Below, piece after piece: positions 42,250-53,188 of a stretch of 64,000 nucleotides of DNA. Source of the DNA: Mycoplana rhizolycopersici. GTDB lineage: Bacteria; Pseudomonadota; Alphaproteobacteria; Rhizobiales; Rhizobiaceae. Within the stretch, counting starts at the first letter, position 1, and each line of letters begins with the position of its first letter. The position numbers and the translations under genes were made by a program. Where the stretch lies: assembly GCF_013378445.1 (NCBI RefSeq), contig NZ_JABXYK010000002.1, positions 372,001 through 436,000 of the forward strand. The letters are read 5' to 3'. The notes beneath the pieces were generated by a model. That model ran no database searches, had not been told where the DNA came from, and saw only the letters and a program-made list of their open reading frames with translations.

Positions 42250-42952
42250 GACCTTCCCCGCCTTGCAGGAGCGGCATCTTCGCCAGCCTGAACTCGACGC
42301 GTTGCGCCCAGCCTTTTCGACGCACAAGCCGCGCATCCTGATCCTCCACGGCTCGCTTCGGGAGGTGTCCTACAGCCGGCTGCTCGCGCACGAAGCCAGA
42401 CGTCTTCTGGAGCGTCTGGGGTGCGAGGTGCGGATGTTCGACCCGAGAGGATTGCCGCTGCCCGACGAAGCTCCCGCCAGCCATCCGAAAGTGCAGGAGC
42501 TGCGCGAGCTATCGCAATGGTCTGAAGGCCAGGTGTGGGTCAGCCCCGAGCGGCACGGTGCGATGACGGGTATCATGAAGGCCCAGATCGACTGGATTCC
42601 CCTGTCGCTCGGATCAATCCGCCCGACGCAGGGAAAGACGCTGGCCGTCATGGAGGTCTCCGGCGGCAGCCAGTCCTTCAACGCTTTGAACCAGATGCGC
42701 GTGCTCGGCCGCTGGATGCGGATGATCACGATCCCCAACCAGTCGTCCGTCGCCAAGGCCTACCAGGAATTTGATGCCGACGGCAGGATGAAGCCCTCTT
42801 CCTACTATGACCGCGTCGTGGACGTCTGCGAGGAACTGGTGAAGTTCACGCTGCTGACGAGGGACGCCTCGGCCCACCTGACAGACCGCTACAGCGAGCG
42901 AAAGGAACAGGCGGCCGAACTGGAAAAGCGGGTTCACCTCAAGTCGATCTGA
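42242..42952 (+). CDS. arsH: ArsH organoarsenical oxidase
   Basis: A 236-residue NADPH-dependent FMN reductase: [20 protein letters not shown] (flavin phosphate loop), [20 protein letters not shown], and [20 protein letters not shown]. ArsH oxidises trivalent methylarsenicals to less toxic pentavalent forms. There is no early ATG; TTG 42242 with AGGAGG nine bases upstream is the best start and overlaps the arsC stop. Confidence 0.87.
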   Translation: MSETFPALQERHLRQPELDALRPAFSTHKPRILILHGSLREVSYSRLLAHEARRLLERLGCEVRMFDPRGLPLPDEAPASHPKVQELRELSQWSEGQVWVSPERHGAMTGIMKAQIDWIPLSLGSIRPTQGKTLAVMEVSGGSQSFNALNQMRVLGRWMRMITIPNQSSVAKAYQEFDADGRMKPSSYYDRVVDVCEELVKFTLLTRDASAHLTDRYSERKEQAAELEKRVHLKSI

Positions 42953-42964
42953 CGAGAAATGCTG

Positions 42965-43829
42965 TCAGCCGTGCCGCCAAACTTTTACGGCTGACAGCAA
43001 CAAGATCACGGCCAGCGCGGGGAGAAGGACCGAATTCAGGACAATGCCGAGTAGCAATCCACCAACAAACGTCCCTACGACCGATCCCGCGGCCATTATG
43101 AGGACGAACACCCTGTTGCGCCCCAGAACCGAAAAGCTTTGGTCGCGGCTGTAGCGGGTAAAGCCTAGGAGCATGGTGGGAAGGCTCACCGCCAGTGAAA
43201 GGCTACCGGCGAGCTTGATGTCCGCGCCGAAGAGCAGAACAAGCGTCGGAATGAGCAACTCGCCCCCCGGCGACGCCCAATAGCGACGCAACGATGCCGA
43301 TCACGAGGCCGGCGGATATTCCGCCGACAATCTGCCAGTTTCCGGTCAGAAGCGATTGCCCCGCCGACGTGCCATGGCCAAGCACCAGCACGACGGCGAT
43401 CGCGACAAGAAGAACGGATATCACCCTGTAGAGCGTCTTAGATTTCAACCGTGTCGCCCATCCTGCGCCGAACCAGGCACCGATTAGGCTTCCTGCTAGA
43501 AGGTTCAGTATGATTGGCCAATTCGATGCGATCTGGGTGAAAGGGATCGTGCCGGCTCGAAACGGCAGGGGGGAAGACACGACGACAGGGCTCATTGCCT
43601 TGTTCAGGATCACTGCCTCAAGAGCCACGAAATTGAATGCGCCGATGAGCAGCGGCAGACGGAATTCCGCGCCGCCAAGCCCGATCAACCCGCCGAGTGT
43701 GCCGATGATGGCTCCGCCGCCGAAACCGGCCAGGTGACTGCGTGACGTCGTGGATTTGATCGGAGTGTTCACGGAGGCTTGGCTTTCATGACGGTGATCC
43801 GCGCACTCTTCTGTACGCTCTTCCATCAT
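42965..43829 (-). pseudogene. TauE/SafE-family permease with homopolymer frameshift
   Basis: A membrane exporter of the sulfite/anion TauE family. N-terminal part: GGAIIGTLGGLIGLGGAEFR and NFVALEAVILNKAMSPVVV; C-terminal part in another frame: ELLIPTLVLLFGADIKLAGS. The two halves meet at a run of six G (minus strand, about 43263-43268, GTCGCCGGGGGGCGAG); five G would restore GVAGGELLIP. So one base appears inserted. It could be a real mutation, slippage-based switching, or a sequencing error. Start (ATG 43829 or a later codon) is uncertain. Confidence 0.75.
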
Positions 43830-45031
43830 CAGGCAACGCGGTCGCGACGCACCAATGAGGCGACCGCGACGAACGCCACGATTCCGAGCGTACCCAGCGC
43901 GGCGATGACGAAAAGCGAAATGGTTGGCCCGAACTGGTTCATCGCGGCCGCGAACGCAAACGGGGCGGCCGCGCCAGTCGCCAACCTTGCCGCAGCCATC
44001 TTGCCCGTGATCGCGCCGTAGCCAGCGGACCCGAAGAGATAGAGCGGCAGGCTCCCCTGAGCGATGCTGTTGATCCCTGACCCGAGGCCAAGGCAGACCG
44101 CGAAGGCCACCGCACCAGGCAACCAATCACCCGACAACCCTAGTATCACCGCACCGAGGACCATGAGCGCTGCGGAGACAATCGCAAGCGCGGGCGGAGA
44201 CAGGCTCTTTCCGAAGACCATGTTGATCAGGCGGCTCATGACCTGCGCCGGACCGAACAAGGAGCCGATCACCACCGCCGCACTGCCAAGGCCGATCGCG
44301 CCCAGCATCGGCACCATGTGGGCAAGGATCGCGGCGAGAGTGAAGCCCGAAAGAGCGAAGGCAAAGGAGACCAGCAGCATGCCGCGCCGGCGCGCCTGCG
44401 GCTCGAGAGCGCCGATGACGACCTCGCGGCCTCTTGTCTCGTCCGGCTTGGAAGCGACCCTTCCGGTTCGCATGATCCAGTAGTGCAATGGCATGCAGAC
44501 GAGAAGGTTCAGCGCGGCGAACACCAGATAGATTTCCCGCCAGGACAGATACCCGGTCAGGCTCGCGGCGATCGGCCAGAAGATGGTGGAGGCAAAGCCG
44601 CCGATCAGCGTCAGAAAGGTGATGCTGCGCGAGGCCGTCCGGGGTTCGCTTTCGACCAGCGTGGCGAAGGCTGCCTGGTACTGGACCATCCCGGATGACA
44701 CCTCCAGCAGGACGATCGCAAGGGCGAAGAGGGCTACGGACGGCGACCACGCACACATCGCGAGGGTGAACGCCGCCAGGGCCGATCCCAGCGTCATCAC
44801 CGTCGCCGCGCCGATCCTGTCCATATGCCTGCCGATGAATGGAGCGGACAGGCCGCCGATGAACAGCGAGACGGAGAAGACGGCGAAGACCCGCTCCAGG
44901 CTGATGCCCAGGTCCTTGGCCATGCCGGGCGCCAGGATGCTGAAGGAATAGTAGAGGGTGCCGTAGCCGATGATCTGCGTGACACCGAGGGCGGAGACAA
45001 TTCCCGCCGGAACCTTGGTCGTATGCAACAC
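43829..45031 (-). CDS. MFS transporter in the arsenic island
   Basis: A 400-residue major facilitator with 12 helices: GYGTLYYSFSILAPGMAKDL near the start, FIGRHMDRIGAATVMTLGSA (motif A in loop 2-3). It is co-directional with arsR2 and the broken TauE gene and stops overlapping the latter's start. ArsJ- or ArsK-like roles (efflux of arsenic compounds) are possible from context, but the sequence itself does not show the substrate. Confidence 0.8.
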   Translation of the reverse strand: MLHTTKVPAGIVSALGVTQIIGYGTLYYSFSILAPGMAKDLGISLERVFAVFSVSLFIGGLSAPFIGRHMDRIGAATVMTLGSALAAFTLAMCAWSPSVALFALAIVLLEVSSGMVQYQAAFATLVESEPRTASRSITFLTLIGGFASTIFWPIAASLTGYLSWREIYLVFAALNLLVCMPLHYWIMRTGRVASKPDETRGREVVIGALEPQARRRGMLLVSFAFALSGFTLAAILAHMVPMLGAIGLGSAAVVIGSLFGPAQVMSRLINMVFGKSLSPPALAIVSAALMVLGAVILGLSGDWLPGAVAFAVCLGLGSGINSIAQGSLPLYLFGSAGYGAITGKMAAARLATGAAAPFAFAAAMNQFGPTISLFVIAALGTLGIVAFVAVASLVRRDRVA

Positions 45032-45047
45032 GGTTTCCTCAGGCCAC

Positions 45048-45389
45048 CTATGCGTCGCTCGGGCAGCAACCCGCGGATCGCTCGACCGCGCCCCGGATGC
45101 CGGGATGTCCCGCGCAGCAATCCTCCATCAGGAACGTCACGAGGTCGGCCAGTGTGTCGTAGCTTGCGCTGTAGACGATGGAGCGTGACTCCCGCCGCTG
45201 GCAAATGAGTCCGGAGCGTTCGAGTTCCTTGAGGTGGAACGAAACGTTCGACGGAGAGACGCCCATGCGTTCCGCAATAGCACCAGCAGCCAGCCCTTCA
45301 GGACCGGCGACGACCAGGGTCCTTACGATGGCGAGCCGGGTTTCCTGGGATAGCGCGGCGAAGGAAGCGAGGGCCTGATGATCATCCAT
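45048..45389 (-). CDS. arsR: second ArsR-family repressor
   Basis: A 113-residue ArsR protein: EGLAAGAIAERMGVSPSNVS as recognition helices, ESRSIVYSASYDTLADLVTF, MEDCCAGHPGIRG and SAGCCPSDA with cysteine pairs. It is arranged like the first ArsR but on the opposite strand. An inverted repeat (TTTCAATA...TATTGCAA on the minus strand, about 45391-45416) lies just upstream of ATG 45389 and overlaps TATAGG, so autoregulation is likely. It probably controls the MFS gene. Confidence 0.87.
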   Translation of the reverse strand: MDDHQALASFAALSQETRLAIVRTLVVAGPEGLAAGAIAERMGVSPSNVSFHLKELERSGLICQRRESRSIVYSASYDTLADLVTFLMEDCCAGHPGIRGAVERSAGCCPSDA

Positions 45390-45790
45390 ATTGCAATAAT
45401 CCTATAAATATTGAAATGAAGGATAGGTGCAGAACGGCAGGATGGCAAGTGCCGTTTGGACAAAACCGTCATCTCGCGCGGATGTCCGCCCCTTCCTCGA
45501 CCGAGGTCGAGGCTGCTCAGTTCTCCGCGCTCGATTGTGGGGCTGATCCGTGACAACGCGATGGGACCTGACGGGGTCTCACAGGCAGCCCGTGCCAGGG
45601 TACAGAAAATGTCAGGCCCGTCCGGCGACGCTTGTCGAATCGTGCAGCGAATTCGATACTGCTCTGCGCGGATCGCGGATGGACCTGGGAAATTGCGCCT
45701 GGCGCGCATCGCGATCTCACGGCGCGGCGGTTGCTGCCGAACCTTACCAATGGCGGCGCCCGCGGGCGCAAACTTCCAACAGGGTGGGAT
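45390..45790. other. gene-free stretch before the cupin gene
   Basis: About 400 bases holding the arsR2 operator at its left edge. Reading frames here (for example 45456-45794 plus strand) are arginine-rich shadows without ribosome sites. I see no RNA gene or repeat. Confidence 0.5.
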
Positions 45791-46135
45791 ATGACAAAAG
45801 CCCTTCGTTTCGACTTCGCAGCCATCGCCCCGGAAATCGGCCGGCCGGCGGAGGATCGCCTGATTTCCGGCGATCCTCAGTTTCGCACCTGGAATCTGGA
45901 GGAGGCCGAAGGTGGGATCTATTGCGGCGTCTGGGAGGCGACGCCGGGCAGGTGGCGGATCGTCTATGACGAGTGGGAATATTTCAACATTCTCTCCGGC
46001 CATTCGATCGTCACCTCGGACGAAGGAGAGGTGTTTGATCTGAAGGCCGGCGACCGGCTCGTCCTCAGGCCCGGCTTCAAGGGAACCTGGGAAGTCGTTG
46101 AAACGACTCGCAAGGACTATGTGATCCGGCTCTGA
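45791..46135 (+). CDS. cupin-domain protein (DUF861/EutQ-like)
   Basis: A 114-residue single cupin: GVWEATPGRWRIVYDEWEYF with E in WEYF, GHSIVTSDEGEVFDLKAGDR and RPGFKGTWEVVETTRKDYVI, as in the EutQ-like cupin_3 group. Metal ligands typical of active cupins are only partly visible. ATG 45791 has GGTGGGAT upstream. It converges with the P450 gene. Function unknown. Confidence 0.78.
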   Translation: MTKALRFDFAAIAPEIGRPAEDRLISGDPQFRTWNLEEAEGGIYCGVWEATPGRWRIVYDEWEYFNILSGHSIVTSDEGEVFDLKAGDRLVLRPGFKGTWEVVETTRKDYVIRL

Positions 46136-46163
46136 GCCAGCGCGTTTCAGAAGCCTCGTCTTC

Positions 46164-47411
46164 TCACCATTCCAGATCCAGGCGCTCCAGCCCGTGGAAA
46201 TGGTAGACGTCCTTCACAACAGGTGTCCCGGCAAGCCGCATGCCCGCCAGTCGCCTGAACAGGATCGGCAGGACGATGTTGAGCTCCAGGCGCGCCAGCG
46301 GCGCCCCGATGCAGAAGTGGATGCCGGCGCCGAACGAAAGGTTCGGGCCTTCGTCGCGATCCGGCCGGAAGGCGAGGGGATCGCTGAACTTCTTCGGGTC
46401 GAGGTTGGCGGCCGCAAGGATCAGTGCGACCTTGTCGCCGCGCTTGAACGAAAGGCCGTCGAAATTGATGTCGTCTAGCGCATAGCGCTGGAAGATGTGG
46501 ACCGGCGCACAGATGCGCAGACATTCCTCCACCGTCCGTTCGATCGCCTTCTCGTCGGAAAACATCGTCTCGGCCGGGATTCTGCTGTCCAGGATCACGC
46601 GCACGGCGTTGCCGATCTGGTGCACGGTCGCCTCGTGGCCGGCATTCAAGAGCACGATCGTCGTCGAGATCAGCTCGTCATCGCTCAGCAGCTGCCCCTT
46701 GTGCTCCGTGTGGATCATGTGGGTCAGAAGGTCGTCGCGGGGTTCTGCGCGGCGTTCGGCGATGATCGAGCGCACGTAGTCGGCGAATTCGGCGGCCGCC
46801 TTGTCGGCGGCATGCTCGTCGGCTTCGGTCCGCCCGAACATGTACATGCGCACATAGGCGTGGCTCCATTTCAGGAGTTGCGGCCCCATGTCGTCGGGAA
46901 TGCCGATCATCCGCGCGATCATCGTCACCGGCACGATATCGGCGAGCGCCGACAGCAACTCCACCTGTCCGTCCTTCTCGAAGCCGTCGATCAGCCGGTC
47001 GGTCAGTTCGGTGATCTCCGGCCGCAGGCGATCGATCTGGCGTGAGACGAAGGCGCGGTTGACGAGCGTGCGCAGCCGCGTGTGCTCCGGCGGTTCGATC
47101 TCCAGCAGCGACCAGGCTTCCGCGGCGTCGAAATGCTTCAGATGCGGCAGCGGTGCGGGCATGCCAAGCTCCTCGCGGCTGACCACGTGCAGGATCTGCC
47201 GGCCGAAGCGGCGGTCGCGCAAAAGCGCGTTCACCTGGTCGTAGCCGGTGAAATACCATTGCTTCTGCTGTTCCCAGTAGAAGGTGGGCGCGTGGGCGTG
47301 CAGCTCCGCATAGACCGGATTCGGATCGCTATAGAAGGCGGGATCGCGGGCATCGAGAGAGACGCGCCGGGCGGCGGCGTCGATGGACAAAAATGGGAAA
47401 TGCTGGCTCAT
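46164..47411 (-). CDS. cytochrome P450
   Basis: A 415-residue soluble P450 monooxygenase. Heme-binding FGAGIHFCIGAPLARLE (Cys about residue 358); I-helix NAGHEATVHQIGNAV with the acid-alcohol E-A-T (about 247-253); K-helix EECLRICAPVH with ExxR reading E-C-L-R. This set is intact. The size and start fit bacterial class I P450 (no membrane anchor). Redox partners are not encoded here. ATG 47411 (MSQHFPFLSIDAAAR). Substrate cannot be inferred. Confidence 0.9.
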   Translation of the reverse strand: MSQHFPFLSIDAAARRVSLDARDPAFYSDPNPVYAELHAHAPTFYWEQQKQWYFTGYDQVNALLRDRRFGRQILHVVSREELGMPAPLPHLKHFDAAEAWSLLEIEPPEHTRLRTLVNRAFVSRQIDRLRPEITELTDRLIDGFEKDGQVELLSALADIVPVTMIARMIGIPDDMGPQLLKWSHAYVRMYMFGRTEADEHAADKAAAEFADYVRSIIAERRAEPRDDLLTHMIHTEHKGQLLSDDELISTTIVLLNAGHEATVHQIGNAVRVILDSRIPAETMFSDEKAIERTVEECLRICAPVHIFQRYALDDINFDGLSFKRGDKVALILAAANLDPKKFSDPLAFRPDRDEGPNLSFGAGIHFCIGAPLARLELNIVLPILFRRLAGMRLAGTPVVKDVYHFHGLERLDLEW

Positions 47412-47459
47412 GCGGCCAGACCTATTCGATTTCGCCGAAGGTGAAAAGTGCAGCTTGAA

Positions 47460-47488
47460 TTGACTCACCTATAGGTGGAGCGTATCCT
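47460..47488 (+). promoter_or_regulatory. CYTH gene promoter with perfect palindrome in spacer
   Basis: -35 TTGACT (47460-47465), exactly 17 bases, -10 TATCCT (47483-47488). The spacer begins with CACCTATAGGTG (47466-47477), a perfect 12-bp palindrome that would place a dimeric regulator directly under polymerase. It also lies 55-65 bases upstream of the divergent P450 start, so one factor could control both genes. Confidence 0.6.
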
Positions 47489-47522
47489 GTTTGTGTATCT
47501 ATGGATTGCATGAGGCGGTGCC

Positions 47523-48335
47523 GTGGAGATAACGTCCCGCGAATACAAGGTCGGTCTGCAGGCGGGTCGCTTCGGCGCGATCGGCGAAACGTCGACGGCG
47601 GCAGTCGCGGAGTGCTGGCGAGATCTGGCGCAGATTCTCCAGGAGGGCGGACTGCCGGTGCAGGGTGCGGCAAAGACCACGGATCCGGCCAAGCAACGAA
47701 ACCTTCACTTTCTCGATACCAGGGATCTGGATCTCTTCGGCGGACGGGGGCTGTTGTTTCGCCTGCGCCGGCCGATCGCGAGCAAGGGTGACTGGTCGGC
47801 GACGCTGAAATTCCGTCACGGAGACAGGCTGCTGGCCGATGCGGAAGATTTCCGGCCATCGGGCAAGGGCGAACTGAAATTCGAGGAGGACGTGAAACCG
47901 GTTCCGGGCGCGATGGGCGCCTCGTTCTGGGCGCTGTTCAGCCGCTCCGCGCAGGCGAAGGTCAAGAGCGCAGACGACTTGCGCACGCTCGGCGATTGCC
48001 TGGCTCTGTTCGACGATATCGGTGACTTGAACCTCCCGAGCCTTGAAACGGAAGTACTCGCGGTCGGCGGCAACATGATCGTGGAACACGTATTCGAAGG
48101 CTTGAGCATCGTGTTTTCCGATACTGTTACGGCACCGTGTGCGTTGATCCTGTGGTGGCGCGACGGCGAGCCGAAGATGCCGGTCGCCGCGGAATTCAGC
48201 TTCCGTTTCGAACTGGAGGAGGGGAGGACAAATCCGAAGGTCGCGCGAGGCGCATGGCGCGCGCTGAGGGACGTCGCTGCAAGCCCATGGGGCGACCCGC
48301 TCGGCGCAACGAAGACCGGCTTCATCTATGGGTGA
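47523..48335 (+). CDS. CYTH-like (triphosphate tunnel) protein
   Basis: A 270-residue protein with CYTH-like features: REYKVGL at residues 6-12 in place of the usual ExExK, LLFRLRRPI (about 79-87), WSATLKFRHGD (about 92-102), and GELKFEEDVKP. These basic and acidic strands form the inside of the triphosphate-binding tunnel in CYTH enzymes. The N-terminal motif is weakened, so activity is uncertain. GTG 47523 has GAGG seven bases upstream. No CHAD domain. Confidence 0.65.
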   Translation: MEITSREYKVGLQAGRFGAIGETSTAAVAECWRDLAQILQEGGLPVQGAAKTTDPAKQRNLHFLDTRDLDLFGGRGLLFRLRRPIASKGDWSATLKFRHGDRLLADAEDFRPSGKGELKFEEDVKPVPGAMGASFWALFSRSAQAKVKSADDLRTLGDCLALFDDIGDLNLPSLETEVLAVGGNMIVEHVFEGLSIVFSDTVTAPCALILWWRDGEPKMPVAAEFSFRFELEEGRTNPKVARGAWRALRDVAASPWGDPLGATKTGFIYG

Positions 48336-48439
48336 TGCGTGTGCCGTGCCTGCCAGCCTGCCAGCCTGTCAGACGGCGTCGATGCGGCACGCGGGCGCTC
48401 CCCGCTGCTACGCCTGCATCGCCGTTCGCGAACCGCGCC

Positions 48440-50194
48440 TCACTCTCCGATCGCAACGCCTTCCCGCCGCGGATCGGCACTGCCCTTCAACCCGTCTGCG
48501 GTGATCTCGATGGCCTGCAGTCCGGAGTTCATGTCGCCGATCTTCACCTCGTAGCCGAGCGCCTTCAGCGGATCGGCAAGCTTTTCCGCTTGCGTCCCGG
48601 CCTCGATCTCGAAGGTGCCGAAGCGGTTGAGAAGGTGCGGCATGGCGACGATCTGGCTGACGTCCTTGCCCCAGTCGATATAGGCGATCAGCGCCTGGGT
48701 GACGTAGCCGATGATCTGGCTGCCACCCGGCGAGCCGATCGCAAGCAGCGGCTTGCCGTCCTTCATCACGATCGTCGGTGACATGGAGGATCGTGGCCGC
48801 TTGCCGGGCTCGACGCGGTTTGCGATCGGCACGCCGTTGTCGTGCGTCTCGAAGGAGAAGTCGGTGAGCTCGTTGTTGAGCAGAAAGCCGTTCGTCATCA
48901 GCCGCGAGCCGAAGCCGTTCTCGATCGTCGTCGTCATCGACACGACGTTGCCGTCGCGGTCGACGATGACGAAGTGGCTGGTGGAGGGAAGTTCCAGCGC
49001 CTTGTCGCGGCCGAACAGGAGCGCGTGGTCCCATTCCGGTTCGCCCGCCTTCACCGCATCATCGGCAAGCGCCTTGTCGCCGTCCAGTAGCGCTGCGCGC
49101 TTGCCGAGGTAGTCTTTCTCCATCAGCCCCTTGATCGGCGCAGGCACGAAGTCGGTGTCGGCAAGGTAGCGGCCGCGATCGGCAAACGCGAGCCGCTGCG
49201 CATCGCCGATGATCCGCCAGCTCTGCGGATTGTCCGGTCCGAGCCCCTTGATGTCGAAGTTCTCGATCATGCCGAGCGTCTGGCCGACCGCGACGGCGCC
49301 GGAAGACGGCGACCCCATGCCGCAGACATCGAGCGCGCGGTAGCTGATGCAGACCGGCTGCCGCTCGCGCACCCGGTAGTCGGCCAGATCGTTCAGAACC
49401 AGTACGCCCGGATTGCCGGCGGCCATCCGTACCGTGTCGACGATCGCCTCGGCGATCCTGCCGGTGTAGAAGGCGTCCGCGCCCCGTTCTCCGATCAGCC
49501 GCAGTGTTTCGGCGTAGGCCGCGTTCTTCAGGAGCGCGCCCGCCTTGAGCGGCGCACCGGACGTGTCGAAGAAGTAGTTCCTTGTTGCCTCGTATTTCTT
49601 CAGACCGTCGCCCGCCTCGGCGATCAGCGCGGCGAGCCGTGGCGATACGGCGAAACCGGCATCGGCAAGCGCCGCGGCGGGTTCCAGCAGGCGGTTCCAG
49701 TCCTGCCGGCCCCATCGGTTGTGGGCCTCCTGCAGCAGGCGCACCGTGCCCGGCGTGCCGACCGAACGCCCGCCGATGACGGCATCCATGAACTTCAGCG
49801 GTTGCCCGTCCTTGTCCAGGAACAGCTTCGGCGTCGCCATTTGCGGTGCGGTCTCGCGGCCGTCGAGCGTGGTCAGCCGCTTCCTGCCGGCGTCGTAGTA
49901 GACGAGGAAGGCGCCGCCGCCCAGTCCGGAGGACTGCGGCTCTACCAGGCCCAGCATCGTCTGCACGACGACCGCGGCATCGATGGCGCTGCCGCCCTGC
50001 TTGAGAACCTCGGCGCCGGTGGCGGCCGCGATCGGGTTTGCGGCCGCCACCATGTAGGATTTTGCCGTCACCAGCCGGGCGGTCGACGTCGCGGTGGAAG
50101 CTTCGGGCGCCGTCGCGTCCGAGGCCTGTTGTGACCATGCGGGCGTGGCGAGCACGAGTGCCGCAAGCGCGCAGGCGAAAAGGTTCCTTTGCAT
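48440..50194 (-). CDS. ggt: gamma-glutamyltransferase
   Basis: A 584-residue periplasmic enzyme that cleaves glutathione and gamma-glutamyl peptides. A signal peptide is visible (residues 1-21, ending AWSQQA). Proenzyme features: GGSAIDAAVVVQTMLGLVEP, GGGAFLVYYDA and the processing/catalytic threonine in ELPSTSHFVIVDRDGNVVSM (about residue 405; family TTH is TSH here). The small subunit has SPTIVMKDGKPLLAIGSPGG. Autocleavage should give two chains. It converges with the CYTH gene. Confidence 0.92.
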   Translation of the reverse strand: MQRNLFACALAALVLATPAWSQQASDATAPEASTATSTARLVTAKSYMVAAANPIAAATGAEVLKQGGSAIDAAVVVQTMLGLVEPQSSGLGGGAFLVYYDAGRKRLTTLDGRETAPQMATPKLFLDKDGQPLKFMDAVIGGRSVGTPGTVRLLQEAHNRWGRQDWNRLLEPAAALADAGFAVSPRLAALIAEAGDGLKKYEATRNYFFDTSGAPLKAGALLKNAAYAETLRLIGERGADAFYTGRIAEAIVDTVRMAAGNPGVLVLNDLADYRVRERQPVCISYRALDVCGMGSPSSGAVAVGQTLGMIENFDIKGLGPDNPQSWRIIGDAQRLAFADRGRYLADTDFVPAPIKGLMEKDYLGKRAALLDGDKALADDAVKAGEPEWDHALLFGRDKALELPSTSHFVIVDRDGNVVSMTTTIENGFGSRLMTNGFLLNNELTDFSFETHDNGVPIANRVEPGKRPRSSMSPTIVMKDGKPLLAIGSPGGSQIIGYVTQALIAYIDWGKDVSQIVAMPHLLNRFGTFEIEAGTQAEKLADPLKALGYEVKIGDMNSGLQAIEITADGLKGSADPRREGVAIGE

Positions 50195-50499
50195 AGGACC
50201 TCCCTCGAAATGGCCGCAATACTATGGCTGGCTGCGCCCGGGCTGGCAATCGGCAGGCAGGGGACGGTCGCAAAGCGATGCGGGTGAGGTGGTTTTCACC
50301 CTTCCTTTACGCTCGTGGCCCATTGCGTTGTGGATATCGGGTCCGCTGCTTCGCCGGTTAACTGCAATCTGCCATTGACCGGGCTCAAAGTTCCTGTGCG
50401 TCTTGAAGTAGGGCACTGGGACACTCTATGTAGGGAATATGAAGAATTGTTGATTCCCGGCGCTTCGCAAAGGTTTCGGGCACATTGAAAAGGGTGGAT
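50195..50499. other. ggt-clpP divergent region
   Basis: About 305 bases. The right part carries an RpoH-like promoter for clpP (50402-50431). Nothing else convincing is seen in the left part beyond the ggt leader. Confidence 0.5.
50402..50431 (+). promoter_or_regulatory. RpoH (heat-shock)-like promoter of clpP
   Basis: CTTGAAG (50402-50408) and CTATGT (50426-50431), with 18 bases between CTTGAA and CTATGT, resemble the rhizobial sigma-32 pattern CTTGA(C/A)...CTATAT. This fits a protease gene, but the match is incomplete. Confidence 0.45.
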
Positions 50500-51132
50500 A
50501 TGAGAAATCCCGTTGATACCGCACTGGGCCTCGTGCCCATGGTCGTCGAACAGACCAACCGCGGCGAGCGCTCCTACGACATCTTTTCCCGCCTGCTCAA
50601 GGAACGCATCATCTTCCTGACCGGGCCGGTGGAAGACTCGATGGCTACCCTCGTCTGCGCACAGCTTCTCTTCCTCGAGGCCGAAAACCCGAAGAAGGAG
50701 ATCGCACTCTACATCAACTCCCCGGGTGGCGTCGTCACGTCCGGCATGGCGATCTACGACACCATGCAGTTCATCAAGCCGGCCGTTTCGACGCTGTGCA
50801 TCGGCCAGGCCGCCTCGATGGGCTCGCTGTTGCTCGCCGCCGGCCACAAGGACATGCGCTTCGCCACGCCGAATTCGCGCATCATGGTGCACCAGCCCTC
50901 GGGCGGCTTCCAGGGCCAGGCCTCGGACATCGAGCGCCACGCCAAGGACATCATCAAGATGAAGCGCCGCCTCAACGAGGTCTATGTGAAGCATTGCGGC
51001 CGCACCTATGAAGAGGTGGAGCAGACGCTCGATCGCGACCATTTCATGAGCTCGGACGAGGCTCTGGATTGGGGCCTGATCGACAAGGTGATCACGACGC
51101 GCGAGGCGGTCGAAGGGCCGCAGGCCGGCTGA
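50500..51132 (+). CDS. clpP: ATP-dependent Clp protease proteolytic subunit
   Basis: A 210-residue serine protease forming the two-ring chamber used with ClpX or ClpA. Catalytic triad: Ser in [11 protein letters not shown] (about residue 105), His in [12 protein letters not shown] (about 130), Asp near [10 protein letters not shown] (about 179). The [16 protein letters not shown] start is typical. ATG 50500 follows AGGGTGGAT. clpX lies 290 bases downstream. Confidence 0.96.
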   Translation: MRNPVDTALGLVPMVVEQTNRGERSYDIFSRLLKERIIFLTGPVEDSMATLVCAQLLFLEAENPKKEIALYINSPGGVVTSGMAIYDTMQFIKPAVSTLCIGQAASMGSLLLAAGHKDMRFATPNSRIMVHQPSGGFQGQASDIERHAKDIIKMKRRLNEVYVKHCGRTYEEVEQTLDRDHFMSSDEALDWGLIDKVITTREAVEGPQAG

Positions 51133-51418
51133 TCCGAGGGCTTTGGCGGTGGATCAACTCCGTTGTGACGGAATTGTAATGGTCCAAGGGCTTTATCCGC
51201 GCGCCAAAGACGTTAATAATGACCGCCAGTCATGCTGGGCTTGAACCACGTGACAGTCGGTTTGGTGGGGGATTCGTTGCCACCGGTCGAAAGAGATCGT
51301 TTCGGCCGGTCAGTACCCCGAAGGGCCCGGATGGGCCGGCGTGGAAGCCGGACCGCGGGGCGGGTTGAGTGGTCCGCGCGACCTGATGGTTCGTGCGGCG
51401 TGCCGGAAGGAAAGTGAT

Positions 51419-52696
<1,278 letters not shown>

Positions 52697-53188
52697 TGCC
52701 GATCGCAAGACCGTGGGCCCGCACCTTGCGGGCCTGCGCCAAGGCGAAGGGTTTGAAGCCGTTCGCTCGACCGCAGTCTTTGGGTTGTAGTGACTATTCG
52801 CGATTGGCGTCCAAGACGCGGTCCGGCAAGATGCAGCATTATCGCATGGCACGGCTGCAGCAATTGCCGGTCTCGCCCGGGACAACGCTCCCGGCCGTCG
52901 CGAAAAGCGTCCCGGCTACACCTTGGCAATTGTGACCGCCGCCCGAATGTGTACGATATCAGGAAGTTGCCGTACCAAGGCTGGTGCGCGGACGCGGACG
53001 CAAGCCCCGCGACAGGTGCCGGTTCTACCGTGACTTCCCTAGGGTGAGGAAATCCATCGGGCCTGGCTGCAGCCTTGAAAAGCAGTCGATCGAAGTCCAC
53101 TTGTTGGTGGAAGAAAAGTTAGCCGGATTGGCGCAACAGGGCGCTCCGGCATCAGCTCCCGGCAACGGGAAGTTGGAAAGGACATGAC
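52697..53188. other. clpX-lon gap
   Basis: 492 bases without a credible gene. A GC-rich hairpin GGCCCGCA-CCT-TGCGGGCC (about 52717-52735) just after clpX may stop its transcript. CTTGAAAAG near 53071 resembles a heat-shock -35 for lon, but a matching -10 is unclear. Confidence 0.5.

Noticed and set aside
45420-45790. Small genes between arsR2 and the cupin gene
   Set aside because: Frames are arginine-rich and lack ribosome sites and codon bias.
52697-53188. Small protein or sRNA in the clpX-lon gap
   Set aside because: No conserved-looking frame, and no promoter-terminator pair could be read with confidence.
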